In this document: one piece after another, positions 25,957 to 33,992 of the stretch | Position numbering within the stretch: position 1 is the first letter of the stretch | How the letters are laid out: each line of letters opens with the position of its first letter | Origin: JAKZRT01 sp965247915 | GTDB lineage: Bacteria; Pseudomonadota; Alphaproteobacteria; Rhodobacterales; Rhodobacteraceae | NCBI GenBank assembly: GCA_965247915.1 | Contig: OZ252048.1 | Location: 682,001 to 746,000, forward strand | Length of the DNA stretch: 64,000 nt | Direction: 5' to 3' | Notes under the pieces: model-generated | What the model saw: the letters and a program-made list of their open reading frames with translations, nothing else | What the model was told of the DNA's origin: nothing | Databases searched by the model: none | Made by a program: the position numbers and the translations under genes

Positions 25957-26835
25957 GTGCGATATTCTCAGCTCAGGGCGTTTCATAACGTTGCATTGCA
26001 CGGCGGATTTTCCCGCGCCGCGGCCGCGTTGAACCAGTCCCAGCCGTCCTTGAGCGACCAGGTTCGCAATCTCGAGCAAAGCCACGACGTGCTGCTTTTC
26101 CACCGCGATGCCCGCCAAATTCGGCTGACAGAGGCCGGAGAGGAGTTACTTATTCTGACCCGCAGATATTTCGAATTGGAGGCCGGAATCGGCGAATATC
26201 TGGATCGGTCGCGGGCAGAAGTTGCCGGAACGCTTCGGATCATCGCGGATTCGGCGCTTCATGTGACGGGATTCGTAAGCCGGTACCGTGCGTCGCACCC
26301 AAATGTCTTTGTTTCTGTCCACACCGGGAACACCGAAGAAGTTCTTAAGGGATTGCGGAACTACGAAGCTGAAATTGGGGTCGTCGCAAATCTGGTGCCA
26401 GCGGCTGACCTTGATGCCGTCGAACTGGGGTCGGCGCCGATCGTGGCGATTGCGGCGAACGGGTTTCTGAAAAAGAGCGTCAGGCGCCTGACTTTAGAGG
26501 GCTTAAAGGATCATCCTTTGATTTTCCGCGAAGTTGGGTCGCGAACCCGACGCGCATTGGAAGAGGCGGCGACAAAACGCGGTATCCGGTTTGATCCGGT
26601 GATCGAAGTCGAAGGCCGCGAGGCGATGCGCGAGATTGTGGCGTCTGGCGCTGGCATCGGGTTCATATCGCAAGCCGAGCTTGGAAATGATTCCCGGGTT
26701 CGGGCGCTGCCGATCGATGGATTGGGGTTGGCGATGTCCGAGACGCTGGTGACGCTAAAGGCGCGGCGCGACGTTCGTGTTGTTCGATCATTTCTGAATA
26801 CGCTCAAAAAACTTGGCGTGAGGCAATCGCAATAG
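25957..26835 (+). CDS. LysR-type regulator of phosphonate genes
   Basis: The 292-residue protein has a typical LysR N-terminal winged helix-turn-helix (LRAFHNVALHGGFSRAAAALNQSQPSLSDQVRNLE) and a periplasmic-binding-like effector domain from about residue 90. It begins with GTG at 25957, with only a weak GAGG upstream. It is divergent from phnW and directly followed by the phosphonate-ester-hydrolase-like gene; similar 33-bp elements flank it on both sides. LysR regulators next to phnW (AepR type) activate aminoethylphosphonate genes in response to substrate rather than phosphate starvation; I infer the same role here. Confidence 0.87.
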   Translation: MRYSQLRAFHNVALHGGFSRAAAALNQSQPSLSDQVRNLEQSHDVLLFHRDARQIRLTEAGEELLILTRRYFELEAGIGEYLDRSRAEVAGTLRIIADSALHVTGFVSRYRASHPNVFVSVHTGNTEEVLKGLRNYEAEIGVVANLVPAADLDAVELGSAPIVAIAANGFLKKSVRRLTLEGLKDHPLIFREVGSRTRRALEEAATKRGIRFDPVIEVEGREAMREIVASGAGIGFISQAELGNDSRVRALPIDGLGLAMSETLVTLKARRDVRVVRSFLNTLKKLGVRQSQ

Positions 26836-26837
26836 AC

Positions 26838-26881
26838 CTATAAGAATTTCTTATAGATCGATATGTAACACAGATTTTACA
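26838..26881 (-). promoter_or_regulatory. 33-bp element, copy 2, overlapping a 19-bp inverted repeat
   Basis: Three bases after the lysR stop is a perfect inverted repeat (26838-26856): CTATAAGAA, one central T, TTCTTATAG. This is a good LysR-type T-N11-A dyad. It overlaps the second copy of the 33-bp element (26849-26881, minus strand), which resembles 25903-25935. It lies 60-100 bp before the GTG at 26941, where a promoter or activator site for the hydrolase and the following transporter operon would be expected. Confidence 0.75.
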
Positions 26882-26940
26882 GATGCGTGCGAACCGGAAC
26901 TATCGGCCATGTGTTTCGATCGAAAATCCCGGAGGGCAGG

Positions 26941-28440
26941 GTGGCGGGCCGACCAAATGTTCTCTTTGTTATCATAGATCAGCTACGCGCTGATTGCGTC
27001 TTTGGGGCGCTGGCGGAGCATGTAAATCTTCCAAACATCCGGGCGCTTGCCGCAGATGGTGTCGCATTTCGTAATCATTTCTCGGTAACTGCGCCGTGCG
27101 GTCCAGCGCGAGTGTCGTTGTTGACCGGGCAATACTCGATGAACCACCGCGCCGTGCGCAATGGCACGCCTGCGCGCGCCGACACGCCAACACTGGCGAC
27201 CGAAGCGCGCAAGGTTGGTTACGAGCCGCTGCTTTTCGGATACACCGACACGGCGCAGGATCCGCGCCATCTGAGCGCCGATGATCCAAGACTTCATAGC
27301 TACGAGGAAGTGTCGCCGGGCTTTACCGAAGCCCTTCGGTTGCGCATGGAATCGGATGCCACGGTCTGGGAGGATTATTTGCGGGACAAAGGCTATGATT
27401 TGCCGCCATTTCCCGACATCTACCGACCGTCTGGCCCAAACCCGGACGATCCCGCGTTATTTTCCGCCGAAGACAGCGACACGGCGTTTTTGACCGATCG
27501 GACGCTGGATGATCTGGCGGACCGCGATCCGGGATGGTTTGCAACGGTCACATATTTTCGCCCGCACCCGCCGTTTGTCGCGCCGGCGCCATACAACAAG
27601 ATGTACGACCCAGCGGACATTCCATCTGCAGAATCTTCAGGCGAAAGCGCTGATTCGCACGCATTTCTTGGTCCTGCGCGCGACGCGGTCAAAATCTCCA
27701 GTACGCTCGAGGGTTTTCCGGATTTTGCGGAGACCGACGAAAACGTCCGGCTTCTGCGTTCCATTTACTTCGGGCTGGCGACCGAAGTGGATCACCATAT
27801 CGGGCGGTTTATTGGCTGGCTTAAGGACAGCGGTCAGTACGATCAGACATTGGTCATCGTGACCGCCGATCACGGTGACATGCTGGGCGACTATGGGCTT
27901 TGGGGCAAGCGGACATATCACGATGCAGCCTTTCATATTCCGTTGATTGTGCGGGCTCCGGATGGCGACGGCGGCAGAACAATTCTTCGACACACAGAAT
28001 CGATTGATGTAACGCCCACGATTCTTGATTTTATCGGCGCGGACGTTCCGCACAGTATGGACGGATGCAGTTTGCGCCCCTTTGTCGAGGGAAATGAACC
28101 GGCGAGCTGGCGAGAACACAGTGTCTCGGAGATCGACTTCGGAAATCCAATCGAGCCGACACTTTGGCAGCGACAGCTAGGCGTGGCACTTGACGAGGCA
28201 AACTTTGCGGTTCTGCGGGATGACAGGCACCACCTGATTCATTTTGCTGCAGATTTGCCGCCGATTCTTTTCGACATGGAAGCGGGCGGCGAAAAGGAAA
28301 ATATTTCAAATCGTTCCGACGCGATGCCAATTTTACTTGATTTGTCGCGCCGGATGCTTTGCCATCGGATGCGGAACACAGAAGGTACGTTTTCGCGCAC
28401 CATCGTGACTTCGGAAGGTGTCAAGGTCGGTGCGGACTAG
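26941..28440 (+). CDS. Sulfatase-fold phosphonate monoester hydrolase / phosphodiesterase (PMH-like)
   Basis: The 499-residue alkaline-phosphatase-superfamily enzyme has the formylglycine signature CGPAR (Cys53 in TAPCGPARVSLLTG), metal residues in FVIIDQLRAD and TADHGDMLGDYGLWGKRTYHD, and His in RPHPPF. Length and signature fit phosphonate monoester hydrolases (about 514 residues), which split phosphonate monoesters and phosphodiesters. I chose the GTG at 26941, with GGAGGG upstream, because the conserved fold begins there and the regulatory element lies upstream. It stands between the phosphonate LysR gene and an oligopeptide-type importer, supporting a phosphonate-ester substrate. A true sulfatase is the main alternative. 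Confidence 0.8.
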   Translation: MAGRPNVLFVIIDQLRADCVFGALAEHVNLPNIRALAADGVAFRNHFSVTAPCGPARVSLLTGQYSMNHRAVRNGTPARADTPTLATEARKVGYEPLLFGYTDTAQDPRHLSADDPRLHSYEEVSPGFTEALRLRMESDATVWEDYLRDKGYDLPPFPDIYRPSGPNPDDPALFSAEDSDTAFLTDRTLDDLADRDPGWFATVTYFRPHPPFVAPAPYNKMYDPADIPSAESSGESADSHAFLGPARDAVKISSTLEGFPDFAETDENVRLLRSIYFGLATEVDHHIGRFIGWLKDSGQYDQTLVIVTADHGDMLGDYGLWGKRTYHDAAFHIPLIVRAPDGDGGRTILRHTESIDVTPTILDFIGADVPHSMDGCSLRPFVEGNEPASWREHSVSEIDFGNPIEPTLWQRQLGVALDEANFAVLRDDRHHLIHFAADLPPILFDMEAGGEKENISNRSDAMPILLDLSRRMLCHRMRNTEGTFSRTIVTSEGVKVGAD

Positions 28441-28603
28441 CTATGCGGCGCAAACTGTGCGTTAATACAAGTTTCCCGATCCCAAGGATCGGATGTGGGA
28501 AAGGAGGGAAAGTTTTTTGCTAAGTCTGGCACGACGTCCGATCCTGTGACTATAAGTCTTGCGACCTTCGTCTGGGATCGCGTTACTGCCAAACGAACAC
28601 GTC

Positions 28604-28647
28604 GAAGCTGGGGCAAACCCAGAAAGAAGCTGGGGCAAACCCAGAAA
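28604..28647 (+). repeat. Exact 22-bp tandem duplication forming two leader hairpins
   Basis: A 22-bp unit is present twice head-to-tail, ending 27 bp before the binding-protein start. Each unit contains CTGGGGCAAACCCAG, a 5-bp stem with a 5-nt GCAAA loop. The two identical stem-loops would lie in the mRNA leader just upstream of the AGGAGG ribosome-binding site. The rest of the 234-bp gap after the hydrolase gene shows no gene. Confidence 0.9.
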
Positions 28648-28674
28648 ACAAAAACAGATACGACAGGAGGAAAA

Positions 28675-30714
28675 ATGAATCGTTTATTGCTTATGGGAGT
28701 TGCCACTTTCGCCCTGCCGGGGATGGCGCTGGCCAATTGCCCCGGAATCTCGCTTGCCGACATGCAGGGCGTTGCGCCCGGCGAATATCCGCAACAATAC
28801 GAGCTTGCCGAATTCGAAGCGGCTGCTGGTTGCACGATGGAATTTTCGGCGAACCCGGATTCGGCGTCTTTGAACGCACGCATCCAGGGTAATCCGGATT
28901 TGCCAGAGCTGGCAGCACGGATACCCTCCGAGCCTCTTGTCGTCGTCCCTTATGACGGCGTTGGAAAATACGGCGGCGAGCTGGATGTCTTGTCCAACGC
29001 GACCGAAGCGGGCACTTCGGACTTCCTCAGCGTGCGCCACGTGAACCTGGTTCGCTATTCTGACGACCTTAAGACCATTGTGCCGAACATCGCCAAAAGC
29101 TGGACCTGGAACCACGATTTCACCCAGCTGACGTTCAAACTTCGCGCAGGTCACAAGTGGTCGGACGGAGCACCCTTCACCAGTGCCGATGTGAAGTTCT
29201 GGCATGACAATCTGATGCTGGACACCAACATCTTCGAGACGCCGAAGGATTATGTGGCCGTGTCGGGCGAGACAATGACAGTGGATGCGCCTGACGCGAC
29301 CACAGTGATCTTCAACCTGCCCGCGCCCAAGCCGGGTCTGCTGGCACACTTTGCCACGCACTATGGTCAGGGCTTCCAGGCCATGCATTTCTATAGTCAG
29401 TTCCATCCCGATCTCAGCGCCGATGCCGACAGCCACGCGCAGTCGCTGGGCTTTGAAAACGGATATGACGCGATCAAGGCGTATTACGGCAACTCGGACT
29501 GGACCGACACGCCATCACCGATGCTGTCGCGACCAGACATTGTCGATGGGCTGCCAAAGGGTACGAACCCAACGTTGGAATCCCACATCTATGTCACTGA
29601 CACGACCGAGGGCCGGTATCTGGTCGCCAACCCGTATTTCCACCAGGTGGATACAACGGGTCAGCAACTGCCGTATATCTCGACCCAGGACGAGGTCTAT
29701 ATCAACGACAACGAGGTTCGGATCCTGAAGCTGGTGAACGGCGAAATTGACTACAAGTCGCAGTCGCTGCAACTGGCCTCGGCACCGCTTCTGCTGGAAA
29801 ATCAGGGGAAGGGCGATTACAAAATCTACCTGCGCCCGGAAATCACGATGGGGGCGTTCGGCTTTAACGTCACGCACCAAGATGAAGGCAAGCGTGCGGT
29901 TTTCAGTGACATCCGGTTCCGCGAAGCTATGTCGGTCGCCATCAACCGTGGCGAATTGAACGAAGTCGGCTTCTTCGGTCAAGGTGCGGCGAAGCAGTAC
30001 ACCGGCTTTTCGCCGTTACCCGATGGCGTTGACGCTGCTTGGTTGACCTACAAGACCGAGTATGATCCGGCGTCCGCAAACTCGCTTCTGGACGAAGTTG
30101 GCATGATCGATACAGATGGCGATGGCATCCGCGAATTGCCGAATGGCAATAAGATGGTTCTAAACCTGAACTTCGCGACCCAGGGCATCTCCGGTCAGAT
30201 CGTCGAACTGGTCTCGCAATACTGGCGCGATGTCGGGATCGATTCGGTCGTCAAGGAAGTGACGCCGGACGAATACCGCTCGAATCAGTCCTCGAACCAG
30301 CTTGATGTGTCGATGTGGCGGAAAGGTCAGCCACTGGCCATCGTGCTCGGCAACAACGAACTTTGGGTGCCGCCGTACGAGAACTATTTCGGCAACCGCA
30401 ACGCCATGTTGTGGGCGGAATGGGTCGATTCAGGTGGCAGCGCTGGTGTCGAACCTCCGGCGTGGGCCAAGTCGCTTTCTGAAGACATCAACGCGCTTCA
30501 GTCGGCTGAAGTTGGATCGGCTGCGGCCACGGAAATCGCTGCCCGTATGGTCCAAGCGATGACCGAAAGCCTGCTGTTTATCGGGACGGTCAACGCGCCG
30601 GCGCCGGTTTACCAGTCGAACCGGTTGCACAACTTCACCGAGTTCAAAACCCACAGTTACGAATACTACCGGACTTATCCGTACCGTGCCACGCAGTGGT
30701 GGCTGGACGAATAG
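28675..30714 (+). CDS. ABC transporter substrate-binding protein (oligopeptide/SBP_bac_5 family)
   Basis: The 679-residue periplasmic protein begins with a short signal peptide (MNRLLLMGVATFALPGMALA, cleavage before NCPG). It has the SBP family 5 pattern: SWTWNHDFTQLTFKLRAGHKWSDGAPFTSADV near residue 145, IRFREAMSVAINRGELNE, and the C-terminal WW. It is larger than DppA (about 535 residues), with an extra N-terminal region and insertions near residues 230-320. A perfect AGGAGG precedes the ATG. It heads a five-gene importer operon separated from the permeases by a terminator-like hairpin. Its ligand is not evident from sequence; position suggests a phosphonate ester or peptide. Confidence 0.85.
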   Translation: MNRLLLMGVATFALPGMALANCPGISLADMQGVAPGEYPQQYELAEFEAAAGCTMEFSANPDSASLNARIQGNPDLPELAARIPSEPLVVVPYDGVGKYGGELDVLSNATEAGTSDFLSVRHVNLVRYSDDLKTIVPNIAKSWTWNHDFTQLTFKLRAGHKWSDGAPFTSADVKFWHDNLMLDTNIFETPKDYVAVSGETMTVDAPDATTVIFNLPAPKPGLLAHFATHYGQGFQAMHFYSQFHPDLSADADSHAQSLGFENGYDAIKAYYGNSDWTDTPSPMLSRPDIVDGLPKGTNPTLESHIYVTDTTEGRYLVANPYFHQVDTTGQQLPYISTQDEVYINDNEVRILKLVNGEIDYKSQSLQLASAPLLLENQGKGDYKIYLRPEITMGAFGFNVTHQDEGKRAVFSDIRFREAMSVAINRGELNEVGFFGQGAAKQYTGFSPLPDGVDAAWLTYKTEYDPASANSLLDEVGMIDTDGDGIRELPNGNKMVLNLNFATQGISGQIVELVSQYWRDVGIDSVVKEVTPDEYRSNQSSNQLDVSMWRKGQPLAIVLGNNELWVPPYENYFGNRNAMLWAEWVDSGGSAGVEPPAWAKSLSEDINALQSAEVGSAAATEIAARMVQAMTESLLFIGTVNAPAPVYQSNRLHNFTEFKTHSYEYYRTYPYRATQWWLDE

Positions 30715-30739
30715 GACCAGATGGGTTCTGATGAAACTA

Positions 30740-30765
30740 CCGCGGGCGGGCATGTTCGCCCGCGG
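30740..30765 (+). terminator. Intercistronic terminator/attenuator hairpin
   Basis: A perfect 9-bp GC stem (CCGCGGGCG / CGCCCGCGG) with an 8-nt loop is followed by TTTA. It lies 26 bp after the binding-protein stop, inside the 124-bp gap to the permease. Partial termination here would favour binding protein over membrane components. Confidence 0.72.
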
Positions 30766-30838
30766 TTTACTCAGGGGGATACGCGGCCCGCGTGACATCC
30801 GGACAAACCAGTGCAGGGGCCGAACGACGGGGTAGCTG

Positions 30839-31843
30839 ATGCTGAACTTCGCGCGATTTGTCGCAACGCGAGCCGTCATGGCGATGATCACGCTGATTCT
30901 CGTCTCGCTGGTCGTTTTCTCGCTGATGGAACTGGTGCCGGGCGACTGTGCCGAACGCTATCTGGCGTTTAAGAACACGCAAGGGTCTGGCATTTCGGTC
31001 GCTGATATCGACCTTGAGCGTAAACGGCTTGGTCTTGACAAGCCCTTCATGACCCGCTGGGGCGTCTGGATCGTCAACGCGTTTCAGGGCGAATATGGCG
31101 ACAGCTGTATCCTGCGGGTGAATATTGCCCAGCTATTGGGTGACAAATTCTGGCTGAGCCTGTCGATTTGCCTGGCCTCGCTTGCGCTGGCCTATTCCAT
31201 CGCGATCCCGTTCGGGATTATCGCCGCCGCCTCGGACAACGCTTTGCTGAACAATTCGCTGCGCATCGTCAGCTATCTTGGCCTTGCGATCCCGAATTTC
31301 CTGCTGGCGCTGATGATTATGTTGTTTGCGACGGTTTATTTTGGCAGCACGCTAACGGGGCTTTATTCTGACGCGTTCCGGGACGCGCCGTGGTCCTTGG
31401 CCAAATTCGTCGATCTGTTGAAACACGCGTGGCTGCCAATTTTCATCCTTGGCTGGTCGGCAACGGCATTCGCCCTGCAAACGGTGCGCGCGCTGATGTC
31501 GGACGAGATCGGCAAGCTATATGTAACCGCCGCCGCCGCGCGCGGCGTGCACGGGCGCAGGCTGCTTTGGAACTATCCCGCCAAACATGCGCTAGGGCCG
31601 ATCATCAACAGCCTTGGTTTCGACCTGAACCGAATTTTTAACGAGCTGCCCATAGTGGCATTGATTCTCGTTTTGACCGACGCTGGCGCGTTGTTGATCG
31701 AGGCCCTGGCACGATCCAACGATCAGCAACTGGCGGGCGCGATCATTTTCCTTCTTACCGCGTCCATCGTGACCTTGAATTTCGCAACCGACGTGTTGCT
31801 CTCAATACTCGATCCGCGAGTTCGCAAGAGTATCATCCGATGA
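30839..31843 (+). CDS. ABC transporter permease (DppB/OppB-like)
   Basis: The 334-residue inner-membrane protein has six hydrophobic segments starting with FVATRAVMAMITLILVSLVVFSLMELVPGD, the usual DppB start. It contains the ATPase-docking loop YVTAAAARGVHGRRLLWNYPAKHALGP (EAA-type motif). It overlaps the next permease by ATGA. The conserved first periplasmic region is somewhat longer than in E. coli DppB and has two Cys residues (DCAER, DSCILR) that could form a disulfide. Confidence 0.87.
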   Translation: MLNFARFVATRAVMAMITLILVSLVVFSLMELVPGDCAERYLAFKNTQGSGISVADIDLERKRLGLDKPFMTRWGVWIVNAFQGEYGDSCILRVNIAQLLGDKFWLSLSICLASLALAYSIAIPFGIIAAASDNALLNNSLRIVSYLGLAIPNFLLALMIMLFATVYFGSTLTGLYSDAFRDAPWSLAKFVDLLKHAWLPIFILGWSATAFALQTVRALMSDEIGKLYVTAAAARGVHGRRLLWNYPAKHALGPIINSLGFDLNRIFNELPIVALILVLTDAGALLIEALARSNDQQLAGAIIFLLTASIVTLNFATDVLLSILDPRVRKSIIR

Positions 31844-33000
31844 CCACAACAATCGAACCGACCGATATTCCGGCCCAAAGCGCCGAGGACCAAAAGGCGA
31901 AGGAAGCCTATTTCACGGCCTCGCAAACTCAGTTGATCTGGGCGCGTTTCAAAAAGCAGCGCGCGGCGATGATCGCGGCGGCTGTGCTGTTATTTTTGAT
32001 TGTGAGCGGGATATTCGCACCGTTTCTGTCGCCCTACGATCCGACGATCGCCGGCCGGGACAAAGACTACACCAACGGGGCACCGCAGTTTCCGCAATTC
32101 TGCGATTCCAACGGCTGCTCGCTCAGGCCGTTCATTCACGCGGTCGAGCGCGAGCGGTCGCTGGCAACAAATTTCCGCTGGGTGACCACGATAAATGAGG
32201 ACCAGCGCTATTACGTGCAGATATTCGTAAGCGGCAGCCGCTACAAGCTTTTTGGATTTATCCCCGGTAGCCGTCATCTGTTTGGCGTTGACGGAGGCAA
32301 GATCCATCTTTTTGGAACTGACGAGGATGGTCAGGATATCTTCAGCCGGACCCTTCACGCGATCTGGACCTCGCTTCAGGTCGGCGCCATCGGCGTCTTT
32401 ATCGCCTTCGTGCTGGCACTGATTATCGGCGGGGTCTCGGGCTATTACGGCGGCTGGATCGACGGATTTCTGCAGATGATCACCGACGCAGTGCGAACGG
32501 TGCCCGCGATCCCGTTGTTTATGGCGGTGGCCGCGTTCATGCCGCCCGAGATGTCGGCCGAGGCCCGGTTTTTCTACATATCGCTCATTCTTGGCTTTAT
32601 CGGCTGGCCCACGCTGGCGCGCCGTGTCCGCACCCACCTGCTTACCGAGCGAAACCAGGAATACGTTCTGGCGGCGCAGCTTTGCGGGGCGTCGTCGGCG
32701 CATGTCATTCGACGGCATCTGCTGCCGTCGTTTACCAGCTATATCATTGTCGATCTGGTGATCTCGTTTCCGTTCATGGTGCTGTCTGAGACCGCGCTGT
32801 CATTCATCGGCCTTGGACTGAAAGACCCGGTTAGCTCGCTGGGCGTGATGCTTCAGAAAGCCACGAGCGCGGACGTCATGCTGAACTATCAATGGTATTT
32901 CATCCCGGTGATCTTCTTCATCGTACTGGTTATGGCATTCGTCTTTGTGGGCGACGGTCTCAGGGATGCGGCGGATCCTTACGCGGATACCAAAAAATGA
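31840..33000 (+). CDS. ABC transporter permease (DppC/OppC-like)
   Basis: The 386-residue permease has an N-terminal cytosolic tail and first membrane segment (AAVLLFLIVSGIFAPFLSPYDP). A large periplasmic insertion of about 120 residues follows (GRDKDYTNGAPQFPQF ... HLFGTDEDGQDIFSRTLHAIWTSL), then five membrane segments with the EAA loop YVLAAQLCGASSAHVIRRHLLPSF. DppC is usually about 300 residues; the extra length is the periplasmic insertion, which is typical of large-binding-protein relatives. It overlaps its neighbours on both sides by ATGA. Confidence 0.87.
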   Translation: MTTTIEPTDIPAQSAEDQKAKEAYFTASQTQLIWARFKKQRAAMIAAAVLLFLIVSGIFAPFLSPYDPTIAGRDKDYTNGAPQFPQFCDSNGCSLRPFIHAVERERSLATNFRWVTTINEDQRYYVQIFVSGSRYKLFGFIPGSRHLFGVDGGKIHLFGTDEDGQDIFSRTLHAIWTSLQVGAIGVFIAFVLALIIGGVSGYYGGWIDGFLQMITDAVRTVPAIPLFMAVAAFMPPEMSAEARFFYISLILGFIGWPTLARRVRTHLLTERNQEYVLAAQLCGASSAHVIRRHLLPSFTSYIIVDLVISFPFMVLSETALSFIGLGLKDPVSSLGVMLQKATSADVMLNYQWYFIPVIFFIVLVMAFVFVGDGLRDAADPYADTKK

Positions 33001-33992
33001 GCGTGCTGATCGAAGTTCAAAACCTGACGCTGAAGTTCAGGACCGACGAGGGGCTGATCACGGCTGTCGACGACGTCTCGTTTGCGGTCGACAAGGGCGA
33101 GGTGATGGGACTGGTGGGCGAAAGCGGCTCGGGCAAATCGGTTCTGGCAAAATCGCTGATGCATCTGAACGCGAAAAACGCCGTCTACACCCCCGAAAGC
33201 GAGATTACCTTGCATGCCGACGATGGACCGGTGGATGTGCTGTCGCTTAAAACCGCGCGCGAGCTGAACGTGGTTCGCGGCGGCGCGATCAGCATGATCT
33301 TTCAAGAGCCGATGGCCAGTTTCGCCCCGGCGATCACCATCGGCAAGCAGATGGTCGAACAGCTTCTGCTGCATTCCGATATGTCGAAAAGGCAGTGCAA
33401 AGAGCTCTCGGTCGAGATGCTGGACCGTGTCGGCATCTCGGATCCCGGCAAGCGGATCAATCAGTATGCGTTCGAGCTTTCAGGCGGGATGCGCCAGCGC
33501 GCGATGATTGCCATGGCGCTTTCGACCAAGCCCCGGCTGTTGATCGCGGACGAACCGACAACTGCGCTCGATGTGACCATTCAGGCGCAAGTCATCGACC
33601 TGATGAAAGACCTGGTGGCCGAGTTTGGCATGGGGATCATTTTCATCACCCACGATCTGGGGGTGGTGGCGCAGACCGCCGACAAGGTGAACGTGATGTA
33701 TTTGGGCCGGATGATCGAGGAAGGTCCGGTGCGCGAGGTCATCCGAAATCCGAAACATCCCTACACCCAAGGGTTGCTGGCGGCACTGCCCAAACTTGAA
33801 GATCTTAACGCCAGTCTGACGCCCATAGCCGGAGACATCCCGTCGCCGCTGGAGCGTCCTTCGGGCTGTGTTTTCAACACAAGGTGCAGCCAGGTCGTGG
33901 GCGAACAATGCATGTCGCAATTGCCGCGCGACGTGAAGGTGGACCCGACGCACCATGTCGCTTGCCATATCTACACGGAGGCCGCGGAATGA
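32997..33992 (+). CDS. ABC transporter ATPase (DppD/OppD-like)
   Basis: The 331-residue ATPase has Walker A VGESGSGKSVLAKS (about residues 39-52), signature FELSGGMRQRAMIAMAL, Walker B LLIADEPTTALDVT, and the peptide-transporter C-terminal region with GCVFNTRCSQVVGEQC. It dimerises with the following DppF-like subunit to drive import. The ATG overlaps the permease stop (ATGA); a longer in-frame extension inside the permease gene is rejected. Confidence 0.9.
   Translation: MSVLIEVQNLTLKFRTDEGLITAVDDVSFAVDKGEVMGLVGESGSGKSVLAKSLMHLNAKNAVYTPESEITLHADDGPVDVLSLKTARELNVVRGGAISMIFQEPMASFAPAITIGKQMVEQLLLHSDMSKRQCKELSVEMLDRVGISDPGKRINQYAFELSGGMRQRAMIAMALSTKPRLLIADEPTTALDVTIQAQVIDLMKDLVAEFGMGIIFITHDLGVVAQTADKVNVMYLGRMIEEGPVREVIRNPKHPYTQGLLAALPKLEDLNASLTPIAGDIPSPLERPSGCVFNTRCSQVVGEQCMSQLPRDVKVDPTHHVACHIYTEAAE

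Noticed and set aside
26887..26940. Earlier GTG start for the PMH-like hydrolase
   Set aside because: It would begin six bases after the regulatory element and add 18 residues before the conserved start of the fold; the GTG at 26941 has a better ribosome-binding site.
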